Positions 49,358 through 60,892 of a DNA stretch of 64,000 nt are shown piece by piece (position 1 is the stretch's first letter; every line of letters begins with the position of its first letter). A model generated the notes under the pieces. It worked only from the letters and a program-made list of their open reading frames with translations. It was not told where the DNA came from and did no database searches. The stretch is taken from the NCBI RefSeq assembly GCF_001625215.2, contig NC_030389.2, positions 1,090,930-1,154,929 of the forward strand, read 5' to 3'. The position numbers and the translations under genes are program-made. Source of the stretch: Daucus carota subsp. sativus (Eukaryota > Streptophyta > Magnoliopsida > Apiales > Apiaceae).

Positions 49358-52300
49358 CTATATTTTCCTTTAAAACAGCTCAGAAATCAACTTAATCCCA
49401 CATACGAAAACCTTACTTACAAAAATGATGATGATGAAGTATAAACCATTTTTTTTTGCTTATTATAACCCCAAAAACTTATAGTTTGTTTTTTACTTTA
49501 CAATCTTGATTTTGAGCTTGTTTATGGGTGAATAAAATATCTGTACAATGCATGTTTTATATAGAACTCAATTCCTAGTCTGCTATTATAATGGGCAAGA
49601 GAAAGAAATGATTGAATGAATGAATAAGAAAGGTTAAATCTATGTCATTGTTTGTACAATGAGAATGATTATGATTTACAATAGAACGCAAACGGTTGGA
49701 TATAGAACCAACTAAGATCAAATTATATAAATATGTGCTGCAGCCTGCAGTTATGATTACACATTAGTAAACAAGAAGAGAATCAATACTGGAGTTTATT
49801 TACAATAATTCTTGAGAAGGATCCAATATAAATCGAGTCAAAAAGATACAATATACAAATTCCACTTCATATTCTACAATTTGGGTTTCTAAGGGTTAGT
49901 ATCGGGGTAGAACTACTGATAGAAATACCTATTTTGACTTTATGTATTATTCTTCCACCCCTAACTTATCAAGACAAATGACTACTTTTATCTTTACCCT
50001 AGTAAACGCCTAGCAGGTGATCTGTGTTTGCTGGGTTAATAGTGACCTTAAGGAGTAGCAGTAGCAAGGTTCCTAAGCACCGGAACAGTGGCAACTTCTT
50101 TCTATGTTAAAATATCTTCTCATCTGAATACAACAAACTCGCTCATTATCCATATCTGTTTTAAGATCAAGCTTTCCTACCAACCATTCATTACTAACTT
50201 CAATATCCCTCAACAGAACAGGATACATGGTTGTCTCAAAGTTCGTATCGGAAAAAAAAGTCACAAATCTAAAATAGCAGAAAGCACGCTTTATTAAAAA
50301 TCTTCCTATCTCCACCATGCACACTACCCTACTTCTCATTCTCACCCCACCAACCCACCCCCCACAAAATCACATTCCCCGACCCCCTGAGACTTGCAAC
50401 TGCCACTTTTTCCAACGGTTATAAGGACTAACAAAATAAGCAACATTCACTCAAGCCACTTCTCTGCAAATATTAAAACAAATATTAGAACAGCCAAAAA
50501 GTAGAACTACCAACGTAATACTATATTGTATATTTTTCTTCCAAAATAAAAATTTATACAATATAAACTAATCCAAAGTGCATTAATCTCACATACCTTC
50601 CACTGTCTGATAACATTCAATTCAATATTCAATTTTCAACAATCAAATAATCAATATGCATCTATTACATAGACCACAAGATGATATCAGTGACTTAGTA
50701 AATCGTTACTAGATAAACAAGTAATTTAAATGTATATATCTGTCTGAAGCACATTGCTAGGAGTGTAATTAGGAACTTCAAGAACAAAAGGTTAAAGAAG
50801 ACAAAAGTAGATATTGCTATTAGTCTGCTAACTATTATTTTCCAACATAAAAAAAATAACTAATTATATCAATACAAATTTACTTGATTAGACAACTAGT
50901 CCTTCAACCCAACTATGTGATTATCAGACCCTACAGTCAGTCATACTACACAAGTCTTTGTATTAATTGGTTACAAGTAGGAATTATAGAATTGGCTTCA
51001 AAAACTCATGCAGACAATAATTGTGTCGGAATGATCTTATCTTTGACACTAATTCTATCCTCTTTTTCATAATCTATCATACACGATTACAAATTTCATG
51101 GAATAACTGTATTTTGTAATCTTAATTTTGCAGCAGAACCCGATTTAAATATCAATGCAGCAGGAAAAAGTTCAGCTTAAAGTCACTTGTAATAAAGCCT
51201 GAGTTTAAATAGGCTTCTTGAACCAAGATCTTCTACAAATTAAACATTAAAAATTTTAATGTAGCACAAGCTTAAAAGATAACTCCCTCATAATACACTA
51301 AGCAAGCTTTCAACAAAATGCTAAATGCACAATATGTAGAAGTTCTACAAATTGAACCCTTCTTAACACATACATCTTTATAAAGAACAATACTCATTAT
51401 AAACATCTAGTGTAAACAAACGATGAAGAGTAACCAAACTGAAAAAATCTAAATCACGATAATTGGTAAAGAGCTGATCACAACAATGGACCAAATAACA
51501 TCACTATTCCTTATCGTATTCCTAGGTTGTGAATAGGCTCACTAAAGATTTCAAGATGACATAAATCGCAGAAACAGATGGTGAATGTTATTACCACTAA
51601 GAAATTCGAAAAGAAGTTGGAAAGAAATATAGTACAGTAATAGTAAGGTAAATTGTTTGGTATATTTTTAGCTATTGTAATTGGTCAAATTGCTGAACCA
51701 GTTCGGTTCCTTCTTGCATCAGGCTACTCAAAATGCTTATCTATTGCATAAATGTTCTTTTTATATTAATTTTAAGAGTCGAAAGAATAATAGCTTAAAC
51801 TTTTATACTTCTCTTCATGTGTTAAATTCTTTACAGATTAATGTGCAAAGGCAAGAGGCAAGAATCAACCTATACTTCCCTGCTTCAAATTTTTACAACA
51901 AAATGCCAGACTCACTACGATAATGAAGAAAGTTTAAGTAGGCTACAAGTAAGGGCACAACGAAAACAACAAAATTTTACGATCAGATTAAAGAATATAA
52001 TACAGAGTATGGAACAATGCCTTGTGACTTACCAGCAATTGCGAAATGAATATCTAATATGTTACTTAAGTTTATTGCACTAGCTCACTCAAAAAGCAGA
52101 TATATGCTAAAATTGCAACACCCAAAGAAAACAGTCATAATCTAATATTGTGCAGAATTAAGGCTGTAGTTTCCTAGGCAGGTGCAATTACATTAACAGT
52201 GACTAAATATCCAAATAAAGTGAAAATCAAATTGTAAGCACTCAAATTCAACCTATGCTTCGCAATATTAAAGGAAACATGGAGTAAAAGTATATTAAAT

Positions 52301-52360
52301 ATAAATGCAACTATGCAAGTAATCAAACACAACATTATATAAATGTGATCACGTAGATAC
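49358..52360 (-). other. Long leader intron of the NAA15-like gene
   Basis: If the leader exons at 52.3-52.9 kb belong to the NAA15-like gene, this 3-kb stretch is an intron in its 5' untranslated region; the start codon exon follows immediately after AAAATATAG. It is AT-rich. Open frames at 50073-50345 and 51681-52083 have no family features and I take them as chance. Confidence 0.45.
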
Positions 52361-52712
52361 CTGCTTCAACTGAATCTCTGCTTTCCTCTGTCTTTCGATT
52401 TCGGAAGTTCTACAAGCAAATAGAACATAACGCTTAATCTCAGAAAAAATGGAGGTCTATTGATAATCAAACAACATAAATTCAACCTATGCTTCGCAAT
52501 ATTAAAGGAAAAATTGAGTAAAATTATATTAAATATAAATGCAACTATGCAAGTAATCAAACACAAGACTCTATAAATGCGATCACGTAGATACCTGCTT
52601 CAACTGAATCTCTGCTTTCCTCTGTCTTTCGATTTCGGAAGTTCTACAAGCAAATAGAAAATAACGCTTAATCTCAGAAAAAATGGAGGTCGATTGATAA
52701 GAGTATTGAACG
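52245..52712 (-). repeat. 234-bp tandem duplication carrying a 49-bp leader exon
   Basis: Copies 52245-52478 and 52479-52712 are nearly identical. Each contains an exon-like segment (52361-52409 and 52595-52643) with an acceptor CTTGTAG and donor GCAG followed by GTATCT on the minus strand. The segments lack an ATG, so they are probably alternative or duplicated 5' untranslated exons of the NAA15-like gene. One frame of the exon would read TSEIERQRKAEIQLKQ, but the preceding exon has a stop in that frame. Confidence 0.75.
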
Positions 52713-52719
52713 AGATTAC

Positions 52720-52900
52720 CTTCAAACAGCCGATCGATCGAGCAGAAACCCTAGATTACCGATAACGGAAGCGTAGAAAAATCAAATTACAGTTTCAGAT
52801 CAAAAAATATGCATTAAAACAATCGATCTTAATTGAAGATCACCTGCAGCTGCAATTCACGTGTATATTACAATGCTATGAACAAAATGAAAACTCGATG
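52720..52900 (-). promoter_or_regulatory. Probable first leader exon and promoter side of the NAA15-like gene
   Basis: On the minus strand the segment contains AATCTAGGGTTTCTGCTCG, the AAACCCTAG-type motif common in leaders of plant housekeeping genes, and ends TGTTTGAAG followed by the donor GTAATC (exon edge at 52720). No long open frame is present. The upper limit is a guess; TATA-like sequence lies around 52930-52950. Confidence 0.45.
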
Positions 52901-53708
52901 AACTAGCTCTGAATTTCACACTGATCTCTATATATATACACATATACCACTTGTATCCATATCTATGTATTCAGAGCATACTCGTCTAAGAGAACAAAAG
53001 CTACATTACTTGATAAAAAAGAAATTATTTACAGAGCTTAATAAATGAGCATACTCCTACTGTTCTTATATAGCACTACTTCACTATATATGTAACTAAC
53101 TTCCACCACTCCTAGAAGATTCTAGAGTGGCAGCGTGTCACTGTGACTGAGGCATGTTATAAGTTATGCTTGCAGGAGCACCACTATTCTCCTTAACAAG
53201 AAGCATTTCAAAAATGCGCGAAAAAACCGCGTTTATCTATCCTTCGAAAGAAAAAAAAAAGGCGTTTGTCCAGCAAATAGTAATAAAGTAATATAAGAGA
53301 AATTATATTCTTTCTTTCTCTTTCTTTTTGAAATTAATATATTTTCTTTCTTATAGTATGTGTTCAAATGTAATTGAAATAAAAATAATTGAAAATATCA
53401 ATTTTTTAAATCAATCAAGGAGGATATTATCGAAAGAATAAGTTTATCCTGAATTCGTTTTTATAATGTCACAAGTAAATGAGGGGTAAGATTATTTGAA
53501 CAATTTTTAGATAAAGAAAGAATAAAAGAATGACATTAATTATAAGCAAAAAACGACGGTTGTTGATAGTAATGTTTTAAAATTTGATATGTAATGTAAA
53601 CGAGAAAAGGCCCCCAATGTCAAGATTTAGAGTAGAAATGCCTCAAATGGCACAACTCCAACAAAAGACCCTAGCCTGTCACTTGAAGACGTCACTTCGT
53701 GTGACATT
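52901..53708. other. Intergenic DNA between NAA15-like promoter and MITE cluster
   Basis: No gene recognised. A 63-codon frame at 53584-53775 runs into the next MITE and is not convincing. 'gaagacgtcacttcgtgtgac' around 53687 is a short palindrome-like motif. Confidence 0.4.
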
Positions 53709-53935
53709 GGGCCTGTTTGGATGGTGGAAGCAGAAGTTGCTTCCGGCTTCTGCTTTTCTTGACCCGTTTGTGTAAAGAAGTAGAAGCACTTTTAAGAAGC
53801 TGAGAATGCTAGCTTCTCTCTCAGAACTTCTGCTTCTTTTCCAAACACTTTATTCACTTATTTACTTCTCACTTCTACTCCACTTCTTTAATTTAAGTAA
53901 GAAGTCACTTCTTTTAAGCTAACCCAAACGGCCCC
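53709..53935. mobile_element. hAT-like MITE, best preserved copy
   Basis: The left end GGGCCTGTTTGGATGG is mirrored by the right end AACCCAAACGGCCCC. The inner CTTCTGCTTTTCTTGACCCG and ACACTTTATTCACTTA phrases match the degraded copies at 1.5, 6.0, 32.5 and 36.8 kb. About 227 bp, non-coding. Confidence 0.65.
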
Positions 53936-54045
53936 ATTGTCAAACAACCATCAAAACGCAAGTTCAACTTGCGTTGGACTAACTTTTGAAATTTTTTTCC
54001 TTTTTTCTTTTTAAAAAATAATTTTAATGATCCATGTTAAAGCCG

Positions 54046-54361
54046 GTGGAATAAATAAATTTACAATCGTTAACATTTAGGGTTTAGGTTTGGGTTGCAG
54101 AATGATTAATTTGTATTGTAAATTAATTGGCCGAATGTTAGGGTTTAGGATTGAGGGTGTAGGGCCGGTAGGCCCTACTCCCTCGAGCCTAAACCCTAAT
54201 TACCGGCCCTACACCCTCGAGCCTAAACCCTAATTAATGCGAGGCTGAAGGGCCGAAGGCCCTGAAGCCGAGACGCCAGCGGAATAAATAAATTTACAAT
54301 CGTTGACATTTAGGGTTTAGGTTTGGCTTGCAGAATGATTAATTCGTATTGTATATTAAAT
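54046..54361. repeat. Direct repeats with telomere-like motifs around a GC-rich palindrome
   Basis: An approximately 80-bp unit (GGAATAAATAAATTTACAAT...TTAGGGTTTAGGTTTGG) occurs at 54046-54126 and at 54278-54361. Between them lie GTAGGGCCGGTAGGCCCTAC and two CTCGAGCCTAAACCCTAATT copies, short interstitial telomere-like motifs (TTTAGGG/CCCTAAA). No coding. Confidence 0.7.
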
Positions 54362-54479
54362 TAAAAAAGATTAATCTTAAAAATATAGATTACTAGTTTT
54401 TAATATTTTAGGGTTCATATTTGGGTTTTAGAATGATTTATTTATGATTGAAATTAAACCAAATTAAAAAAAAAAAAAA

Positions 54480-54680
54480 TCACACTCTCAACGTGGGATG
54501 AACCCACGTTTTGAGTAAAACTAACGTGGCTTTAACTCACGTTTCAGAGATGAAACGTTATCTTCATTCACGTTTTAAAGGCCCAGCCCAATTAAACGCC
54601 AACCGAAATGACGTTTTGCTGAAAACGTCAGTTGAAGTGCCGTTTTGAAGTGCCGTTTTGAAGTGCCAGTCAGGACCATT
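54480..54680. repeat. Cluster of short hairpins built on ACGTT/AACGT arms
   Basis: Consecutive imperfect palindromes include AACGTGGGATGAACCCACGTT, AACGTGGCTTTAACTCACGTT, AAACGTTATCTTCATTCACG(TTT) and GACGTTTTGCTGAAAACGTC. They are followed by a 15-bp tandem repeat of GAAGTGCCGTTTT. Arms are similar, but the hairpins are not copies of one another. Confidence 0.65.
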
Positions 54681-54787
54681 ATTTTGAATCGTGACTTTCA
54701 GGGCCATTTCACTAAAAATAGTGACTCCTAGGGCCGTCACCCAATGTAAACTGGGGTCGTATAATTTCAAAAAATTGATGAAACATA

Positions 54788-55910
54788 GAGCCTGTTTGTG
54801 AGAGTTTAAATCCAGTTTTTTTTTTTAAATTTTAAGCTGAAAAATATAAGTTTGAAGTAGGCTTGAAGTCAAACTAAGCCAGAAACTGACTTGAATTTAG
54901 AAGTTGGTTTGAAGTATTTTTTTCAAACTACCGAATTTTTTTCGATAAAAATTACCAATAAGTCATAAGTTACTTATAAATCACTTTTATTTTTATTTTT
55001 ATTATTATATTTTTAATAACTCATAGGTTAGTAATAAGCCAAAATTACTAAACAGACAATTTAAACTCTCAATTACTCATATAATTATATTAAGTTATAA
55101 GTGATGTTAAGTAGGGCTGAGCATGGGTCTTGGAGATTCCCGTACCGTACCAAATAACCGAATCGAAAGTTCCGAAAAATTGAAATCCCGTTGACTTTTG
55201 ACTATATCTGTATTGAACTGTACCGAATTTTAAAATATGGGATGGTTCTGGTTTATACATAAGAACTGTACCGAGAATTGTACCGAACTGTATTGAACTA
55301 TACCGAACTGTACCAAACCGAATAACTGAAATTTTGAGTGATATATAAAAAATATATGAGATATATATAATATAATATTAATAATATATATCATATATTA
55401 TGACATATTATATATATATATATATATCATATATAATATAATAATATATATCATATATTATGACATAGTTTGATATACATATTGTTTTCTTTTTAATTTT
55501 GTGTTTAATAACTAATATCAAATTTCACAAATATGATGTACTAGCACAATATTTGTGATTTTAGTCATTTTTGTGATATAATATATATCATGCAATTGAA
55601 ATTCTGCTTCTTTATTTACCAAGTATGACTTGGAATTTTATTTTTTAGATTTATTTACTTTTCTGATATTTACTTTTTTTAATGTCATTTTATTAAGAGT
55701 ATCGAATACCTGAAATTCCGTCCCATCTTGTCCCGAAAATTTGGAACAATACAATACGGATATTTATAATAATGGTACAATTTTGGTTCTCAATATTTTG
55801 AATATCCGGAAATTGGGATGGTTCTGGAGATCTCGGGAACCCCGGCTTTACCCGTACCGTACTCACCCCTAATGTTAAGTCATAAGTGATAGACTCAGCC
55901 AAATGGGCTC
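54788..55910. mobile_element. Degraded hAT-like MITE hosting a nested hAT element
   Basis: The left end GAGCCTGTTTGTGAGAGTTT is mirrored by GACTCAGCCAAATGGGCTC on the right. Inner ATAAGTCATAAG / CTTATAAATCAC phrases pair across the gap. The interior is split by the element 55112-55871. Confidence 0.5.
55112..55871. mobile_element. Non-autonomous hAT element (TAGGGGTGAGCA type)
   Basis: A 760-bp element with ends TAGGGCTGAGCATGG and its near mirror TACTCACCCCTA, flanked by identical 8-bp target duplications ATGTTAAG (55104-55111 and 55872-55879), diagnostic of hAT. Subterminal CCGTACCGTACC/ACCCGTACCGTACT phrases recur. The centre is AT-rich with TATAT runs and has no coding. Confidence 0.9.
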
Positions 55911-55974
55911 ATAATCTCGAGTCACAATGGCGGTAGTTCGTAATAAATTTTCTAAAATATATGTATTGTGCCAA

Positions 55975-56142
55975 AAGCAAGTCCAAAGTGTCCTAAACTA
56001 AAATTTAAGATATTTTATATAAATAAGGCACAAATGTAGGACATATTGTAGTTGATATACAAAAATATTGTCTTGAATCACCGTAATACTATATTTCATT
56101 ATATTTATAAGGTATCTTCTAAAATATTGTTGGACTTGCTCT
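55975..56142. mobile_element. Small Tourist-like MITE
   Basis: The left end AGCAAGTCCAAAGTGTCC is mirrored by ATATTGTTGGACTTGCTC, followed by TTA. It resembles the 62.5-kb element in its ends. About 168 bp, non-coding; the left TSD is not clean. Confidence 0.55.
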
Positions 56143-57582
56143 TAAAATACTAGAACATTCACCGGACGCCTCATTTTTAATCGTTTCTATCAATAGTAAA
56201 AATTCACTCCTCTTTTACCCATCTCGTCTCTCTATTTTTTTTCTTTTTCTCAAATTGTAATTTAAATATAATATTATCTCTACTATACTATAATAAGTTA
56301 ACATGGATATAATTTGTAGTACAAAATGTCGGTTATGTTTTTTTGTTATCCCTAGATTACCTTACTTAAAGAATAAAAATAATCCAATATTAAAATACTC
56401 TCTTCCTTTAACTAGGAACACATGGAGGTCTTTTACTCTTTACATCACTAATAAGTTTCAAATAATTTTAAGGACTACAAATACTTGTGATGTACTATAA
56501 GACAAAACTTTATTATTATTCTTTTAAATATAATTTATAATTAGTTAAAATATAAAAAAAGATAAAACTACTATTAATCATATATATTAATATTAAAAAT
56601 ACATATAAATGGACCTATGATTTATTAAGACAAACTTGTTAGGAATGTGTGATGCTTGATGATACAAAGCAATTTCAATTTTGTAGTTTGAATAATATCT
56701 TTTATAGTTGATCAACGACTAGCATTCTTATGAAGTAGCAGTTGATCAGTTTACTCATCAACGACTGATGTGGTGTTGTAACAAAGCTGGAGTACCTTAG
56801 CAATTGATAAGTTAATATTATGAGATTTTAGATTAGTAGTTGATCTATCAATGGATAAGTAGATAGGGTGACATAATTGTAAATATTTGAAGTCAATGTT
56901 ATCTATTCAGGTGAAGTGAAGATCGATCGCTAGTCAAGAAGCAATAATGGCTAAATAAACATAATAGCAATCGCTACATCAATTCCATTAATGGCTAATC
57001 AAGGAGAGCTATCAATCGGTAATTAAAAGTGTTATCAATGTCTGAATCATTCTAGTAGTTGATGACTACCAATTGACAGCTACAAGTCAAGTAAAGGACA
57101 AAAAGCACATGAGTTGATATGAAAGGTGTTGCACCAGTTTTGGAAGCTAAACTAAAATTTCTTGCAAAGCAACAAGAATTTCAAGTTGCCAAATGTACTC
57201 TCAAGTCCAACAAATTCTATATTTGTAATAGCTAGAAAAGGTGTAGGAAAATACTTTTGCAGACTATCCTAGTTTGTATTAGTATATATTCACATTGTAA
57301 TTTCATTTAAATGTATCCATGGTTTTAAATTTATATCCAAGTGCTATCAGGGGTGTTATTGCAGCTGAGATGTGGGGGTGGTTGGGGCTGGCAGGGGTGT
57401 TTTCAAGTTCGTTTTAAATGTGTTTAATCAGTTGTTTATCCATCTATCTATCCACTTATCTTGTAATGCTTTTAATGATATTAATTCCATGAGAATGATC
57501 TTATATATAGCTCCATGAAAATGTCATTACATGATCTCATAATAGCAAAATAACTACAACATTCTTACAACATCTAACAGAA
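56143..57582. other. Intergenic DNA without recognisable gene
   Basis: AT-rich sequence with several 'gttgatcagttgat'-like phrases between about 56700 and 57100. A 65-codon frame at 56303 has no motif. Nothing else supported. Confidence 0.4.
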
Positions 57583-57908
57583 CTACAACATTAAATAAGT
57601 AAAGATGAACACAACAACAAACACAATAAATTTGAACCATTTGCTTCTTCTCTTCACTGCCTGCAGTTCATTCATGTGCACCGCCTTCAAACGATCAATC
57701 TCATCTTCATGCTCCTTAATGCGACACAGCAAGCCAGAAATAATTCCACGTGCATTGTCACAAACAGGAGGATCAAACCAACAGAAGTAGTTATAACGAC
57801 TCCTACCATTCAGCCAAAGAATCTTCGCTCAGCATTAAGCTCGGTCCAAGCAACTCGTTGAACAACCCATTCACCACAATCGCATTTTTGAATTCCTCTT
57901 CTCTCCAT
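57583..57908 (-). pseudogene. zf-GRF zinc-finger protein broken by a one-base deletion
   Basis: Read on the minus strand from ATG at 57908, the frame gives MERRGIQKCDCGEWVVQRVA, then WTELNAERRFFG, and then meets a stop. One base further in phase it continues GRSRYNYFCWFDPPVCDNAR, a coiled-coil stretch (IKEHEDEIDRLKAVHMNELQ) and a hydrophobic C-terminus (FKFIVFVVVFIFTYLML) with stop at 57583-57585. The pattern Cys-x-Cys, RRFFGC and YFCWF is the zf-GRF finger, a DNA/RNA-binding finger of plant proteins that often end in a coiled coil and membrane anchor. The missing base lies at about 57810-57813, after the Gly of RRFFG. Without it the protein would be about 108 residues. The plus-strand frames here are shadows. 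Confidence 0.8.
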
Positions 57909-58241
57909 ACTCTTCAAGCTCAACCTCAAACTGCAGTTTTTAGGGATTTAAGCAGTGCTAACGGTTACATGGATCAGCCCGTTGGGGGGTTTTTTGTGTG
58001 GCTGCTGCAATTACTTTAATACTCTTACGATGTAAAGTCTAAAACTAACAGCAGTACAAAAAATTGCTTTTTTAAAACTGCAGGTACACAAATTACATAA
58101 TGGTCAAAGTACGGGTACCCGTTTTGCATTTTACTCTTCTTTTTAACTAAGGCCAAAAAAAACTCCTTTTAAGTAGTTCTATTGAGACACAAGTGCTTGA
58201 CACCCGCCGAAGAATCCCTAATTTCCGAAGAAACCCTAACG

Positions 58242-60892
58242 ATGGAGTGGGAAGAAATCGATATTGAAATCGGAGAAGCTTTAGATCGCTTAGATTGTAT
58301 GAAAGACGATGGAGTTATTCATTTGTATTCTACTAAACCTAATCGATCATCCTTGTCATCAACAACTTTTCAACCCATATCTAATCGAAACCAGAAATTT
58401 GCTGCCCATCTTCTACCTCAGGTACGGATCTAATTTTTTATACTCTGTTTTGTGATATTAGGAAAATATGAATTAATCTGTTTTGTGATCATCTGAAACT
58501 TAATGTTGTTATGTAATTAACAGGCAATTGATCAAACAACTCGTATGGTGGTGTTCAAATTGCTGAATCATGCTATATTTGATGACTTAAATGCCTGCAT
58601 TTTCGCCGGGAAACAAGTATGTTTCATGAACTATTCAAAATTACACACTCTTTTTTTACTCGCCCAATGATATTTTTTGTTGTCCTGGTTTAAAAATTTG
58701 TGACTCCTTTCCCTTTTATATTGACAGGCGAGTGTTTATCATGCCACGAAACATGATGGTCAAGAATTTGCGGTTAAAGTATTCAAGTAAGTCCACTTGT
58801 ATTTTTAGCTTGTTTTTACTAATTATGATTAATTTCCCAGTGATATGTATGCGATTTAACTTATATACAAGTCATAGTCCATTTACCATTTTCTTTTAAT
58901 TTGAAGATTTGTTTGGTTTTTCAAACTGAAGATTAGCCCATTTATTGTTATCTGTCTACTTGCAAGTTGCAACATTCTTGTTGATTTATAGAAGAGTGTT
59001 TTTACTTAGTATGATGATGATGGTTTTTTTTTTATCTTGTCACTTCAGGGATAGGGATCATAATACACAAGGGCATTATCGTTCTAGGCGTGGGAACTTT
59101 AAGAGCAATTCCAGAAAAATAGTTAAGACTTGGGCAGAAAATGAAATGAAGAACCTTATGAGGTAATCTAACCCTCGAGTCTCTTTTTGTATATTCCGTG
59201 TCCTATATGCTGCTTTGTGGTTGCTGGACAGATTCTCTCTCTTTAACCTAAGAAACGTAGATGTACTTAGTTTTCCATCATCTCCTTGACTGAAAATATT
59301 GAGCTACTGCCGACAGACTTGATCTCTGAGAATCGTAACAGTGAGGCAAAATGCTACATATATCATAGAAAAAGAAAGAGAAAATGTTTCTTATTTAATT
59401 TGATTGCGGATAAGGTTGTGATGTTGACTGTTAAAGCTCTTTATTTTCTGAGTTCAGGCTAAAGGCAGCAGGGATCAGGTGCCCCACTCCAATAGTTTTG
59501 AGGCTTCATGTCGTAGTCATGGAATTCATAGGTATGTCTTCTTCTCTCTGAATCCTCTTCATTTGAACTAATGATGTTTTAAGTCTTTAGTAGTAAGCTT
59601 TTTTTTTTCCCCTTCGATTAATGGAAGTGACCACATAGAGACCTTTACTTATGTTGGTGATTCTTCAGCTTATTTGTATATAAATACCACTGGATGCATT
59701 TATCTTGTCACTTGAAAATTTCTAGAGTTTTTTTTTTGGAAATTAAGCTTATATAAAATTTCTTACAGGAAAATCAGGGTCGCCTGCTCCTTGTCTGAAG
59801 GATGCAAATCTATCTGTAGACAAGATGCGTGAATGTTATATACAGGTGTGTCTACATCTTTTAAAATTGCAGAAACAATTTTGGTCAACAGTAAATGACA
59901 AACCCAAGTGTAGTTGACTTTAATTGTTTTTTGTTGTTAAGGTTATTTAAAACTTCAATTTGCATTCTTTATGAATGAGCAGATGATTATAGTGATGCGA
60001 AATTTATACCAAAAGTGCAAACTTGTGCATGGAGACTTAAGCGAGTATAATATACTCTACCACGAGGTGAGTCCAATAGCCTATCTTTGCATTGAATGGA
60101 CTTTTCTTCTTTATGATCAAGCACCTATCTATCCTTTCCTTCTGAATCTGCAGGGTGACTTGCACATTACTGATGTTTCTCGATCTGTGGACCTTGACGA
60201 TCCTCTTTCCCTGGACTTGTTATACTGGGATTGCATTCATGTGTCTGTAAGTCGGTGTGGGTTACATTTATACACCTACTGTTTCCTTAGATTTTATCTT
60301 AAATTAAGAATGATGTTGTCAACCAAATGGTGTTGCGCAGGGTTTTTTCAAAAAGAATGGTGTGGAAGTTATAGCCATATCATACCTGTTCAATTTTGTA
60401 GTAGATTCATCTATTCCCGATGAATCTGTGGGTTGCTATATAGAAGAGGTTCGATGCTCTATATCATGCTTTAAGCCCATAAATCATAATATTTGCCTGC
60501 GACTTTAAAATTTGAAAATCTTAGAAGTCATCTTATGTCTTTTTCAGTCTGACATTCCAAGAGTCAGAAGTGGCCAAGAGGAATTGATCACAAGTGGCTT
60601 CCTTATTGAACACACAAACAACCGTAGAACAGAATCCAGAACAGGCGAAAATGAGGTAGGGGGTGATGATGATTCTAGTGATTCAGGAGTAAATCCATAC
60701 GATACTATGAAGGAAGGTACACAGAGAACACTCCCTGCAGATAAAAAAGCAGCGAGAAAAGAGAACAAGAAGAAAGTGAAAGAAGAAAAAAGAGAGGCTC
60801 GCAAAACTAAGACTGCCAAGTATGTGAAGAAGAAGAAGAATAGTGTCAAAAGAACATCAAAACCTACTAATACTATTAGTAGGTTCCTTTAA
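58242..60892 (+). CDS. RIO1-like: RIO1-like atypical serine kinase, diverged
   Basis: Ten exons: 58242-58421, 58524-58616, 58728-58786, 59049-59162, 59458-59531, 59769-59845, 59983-60066, 60154-60246, 60341-60448, 60548-60892. They join in phase to 408 residues (ordinary plant RIO1 about 530). RIO1 binds pre-40S ribosomal particles in the cytoplasm and helps final 18S rRNA maturation. Visible features: EIGEALDRLD and NQKFAAHLLPQ at the N-terminus, nucleotide loop FAGKQASVYHATK, lysine of EFAVKVFK, TWAENEMKNL, RCPTPIVLRLHV, catalytic KLVHGDLSEYNILY, metal-binding ITDVSRSVDLDDP, and the basic tail DKKAARKENKKKVKEEKREA. Missing compared with the family: about 48 residues between NQKF and the first kinase strand, and the TSVLVFK heptapeptide after AVKVFK. 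STGKEA has become FAGKQA. The ATG follows AAACCCTAACG. It may be a diverged paralogue with altered activity. Confidence 0.88.

Noticed and set aside
50073..50345. 90-codon minus-strand frame in the long leader intron
   Set aside because: No recognisable motif, no splice context and surrounded by AT-rich sequence.
58182..58241. Upstream start for the RIO1-like protein
   Set aside because: The open frame there begins with TTG, not ATG; the ATG at 58242 gives the family N-terminus.
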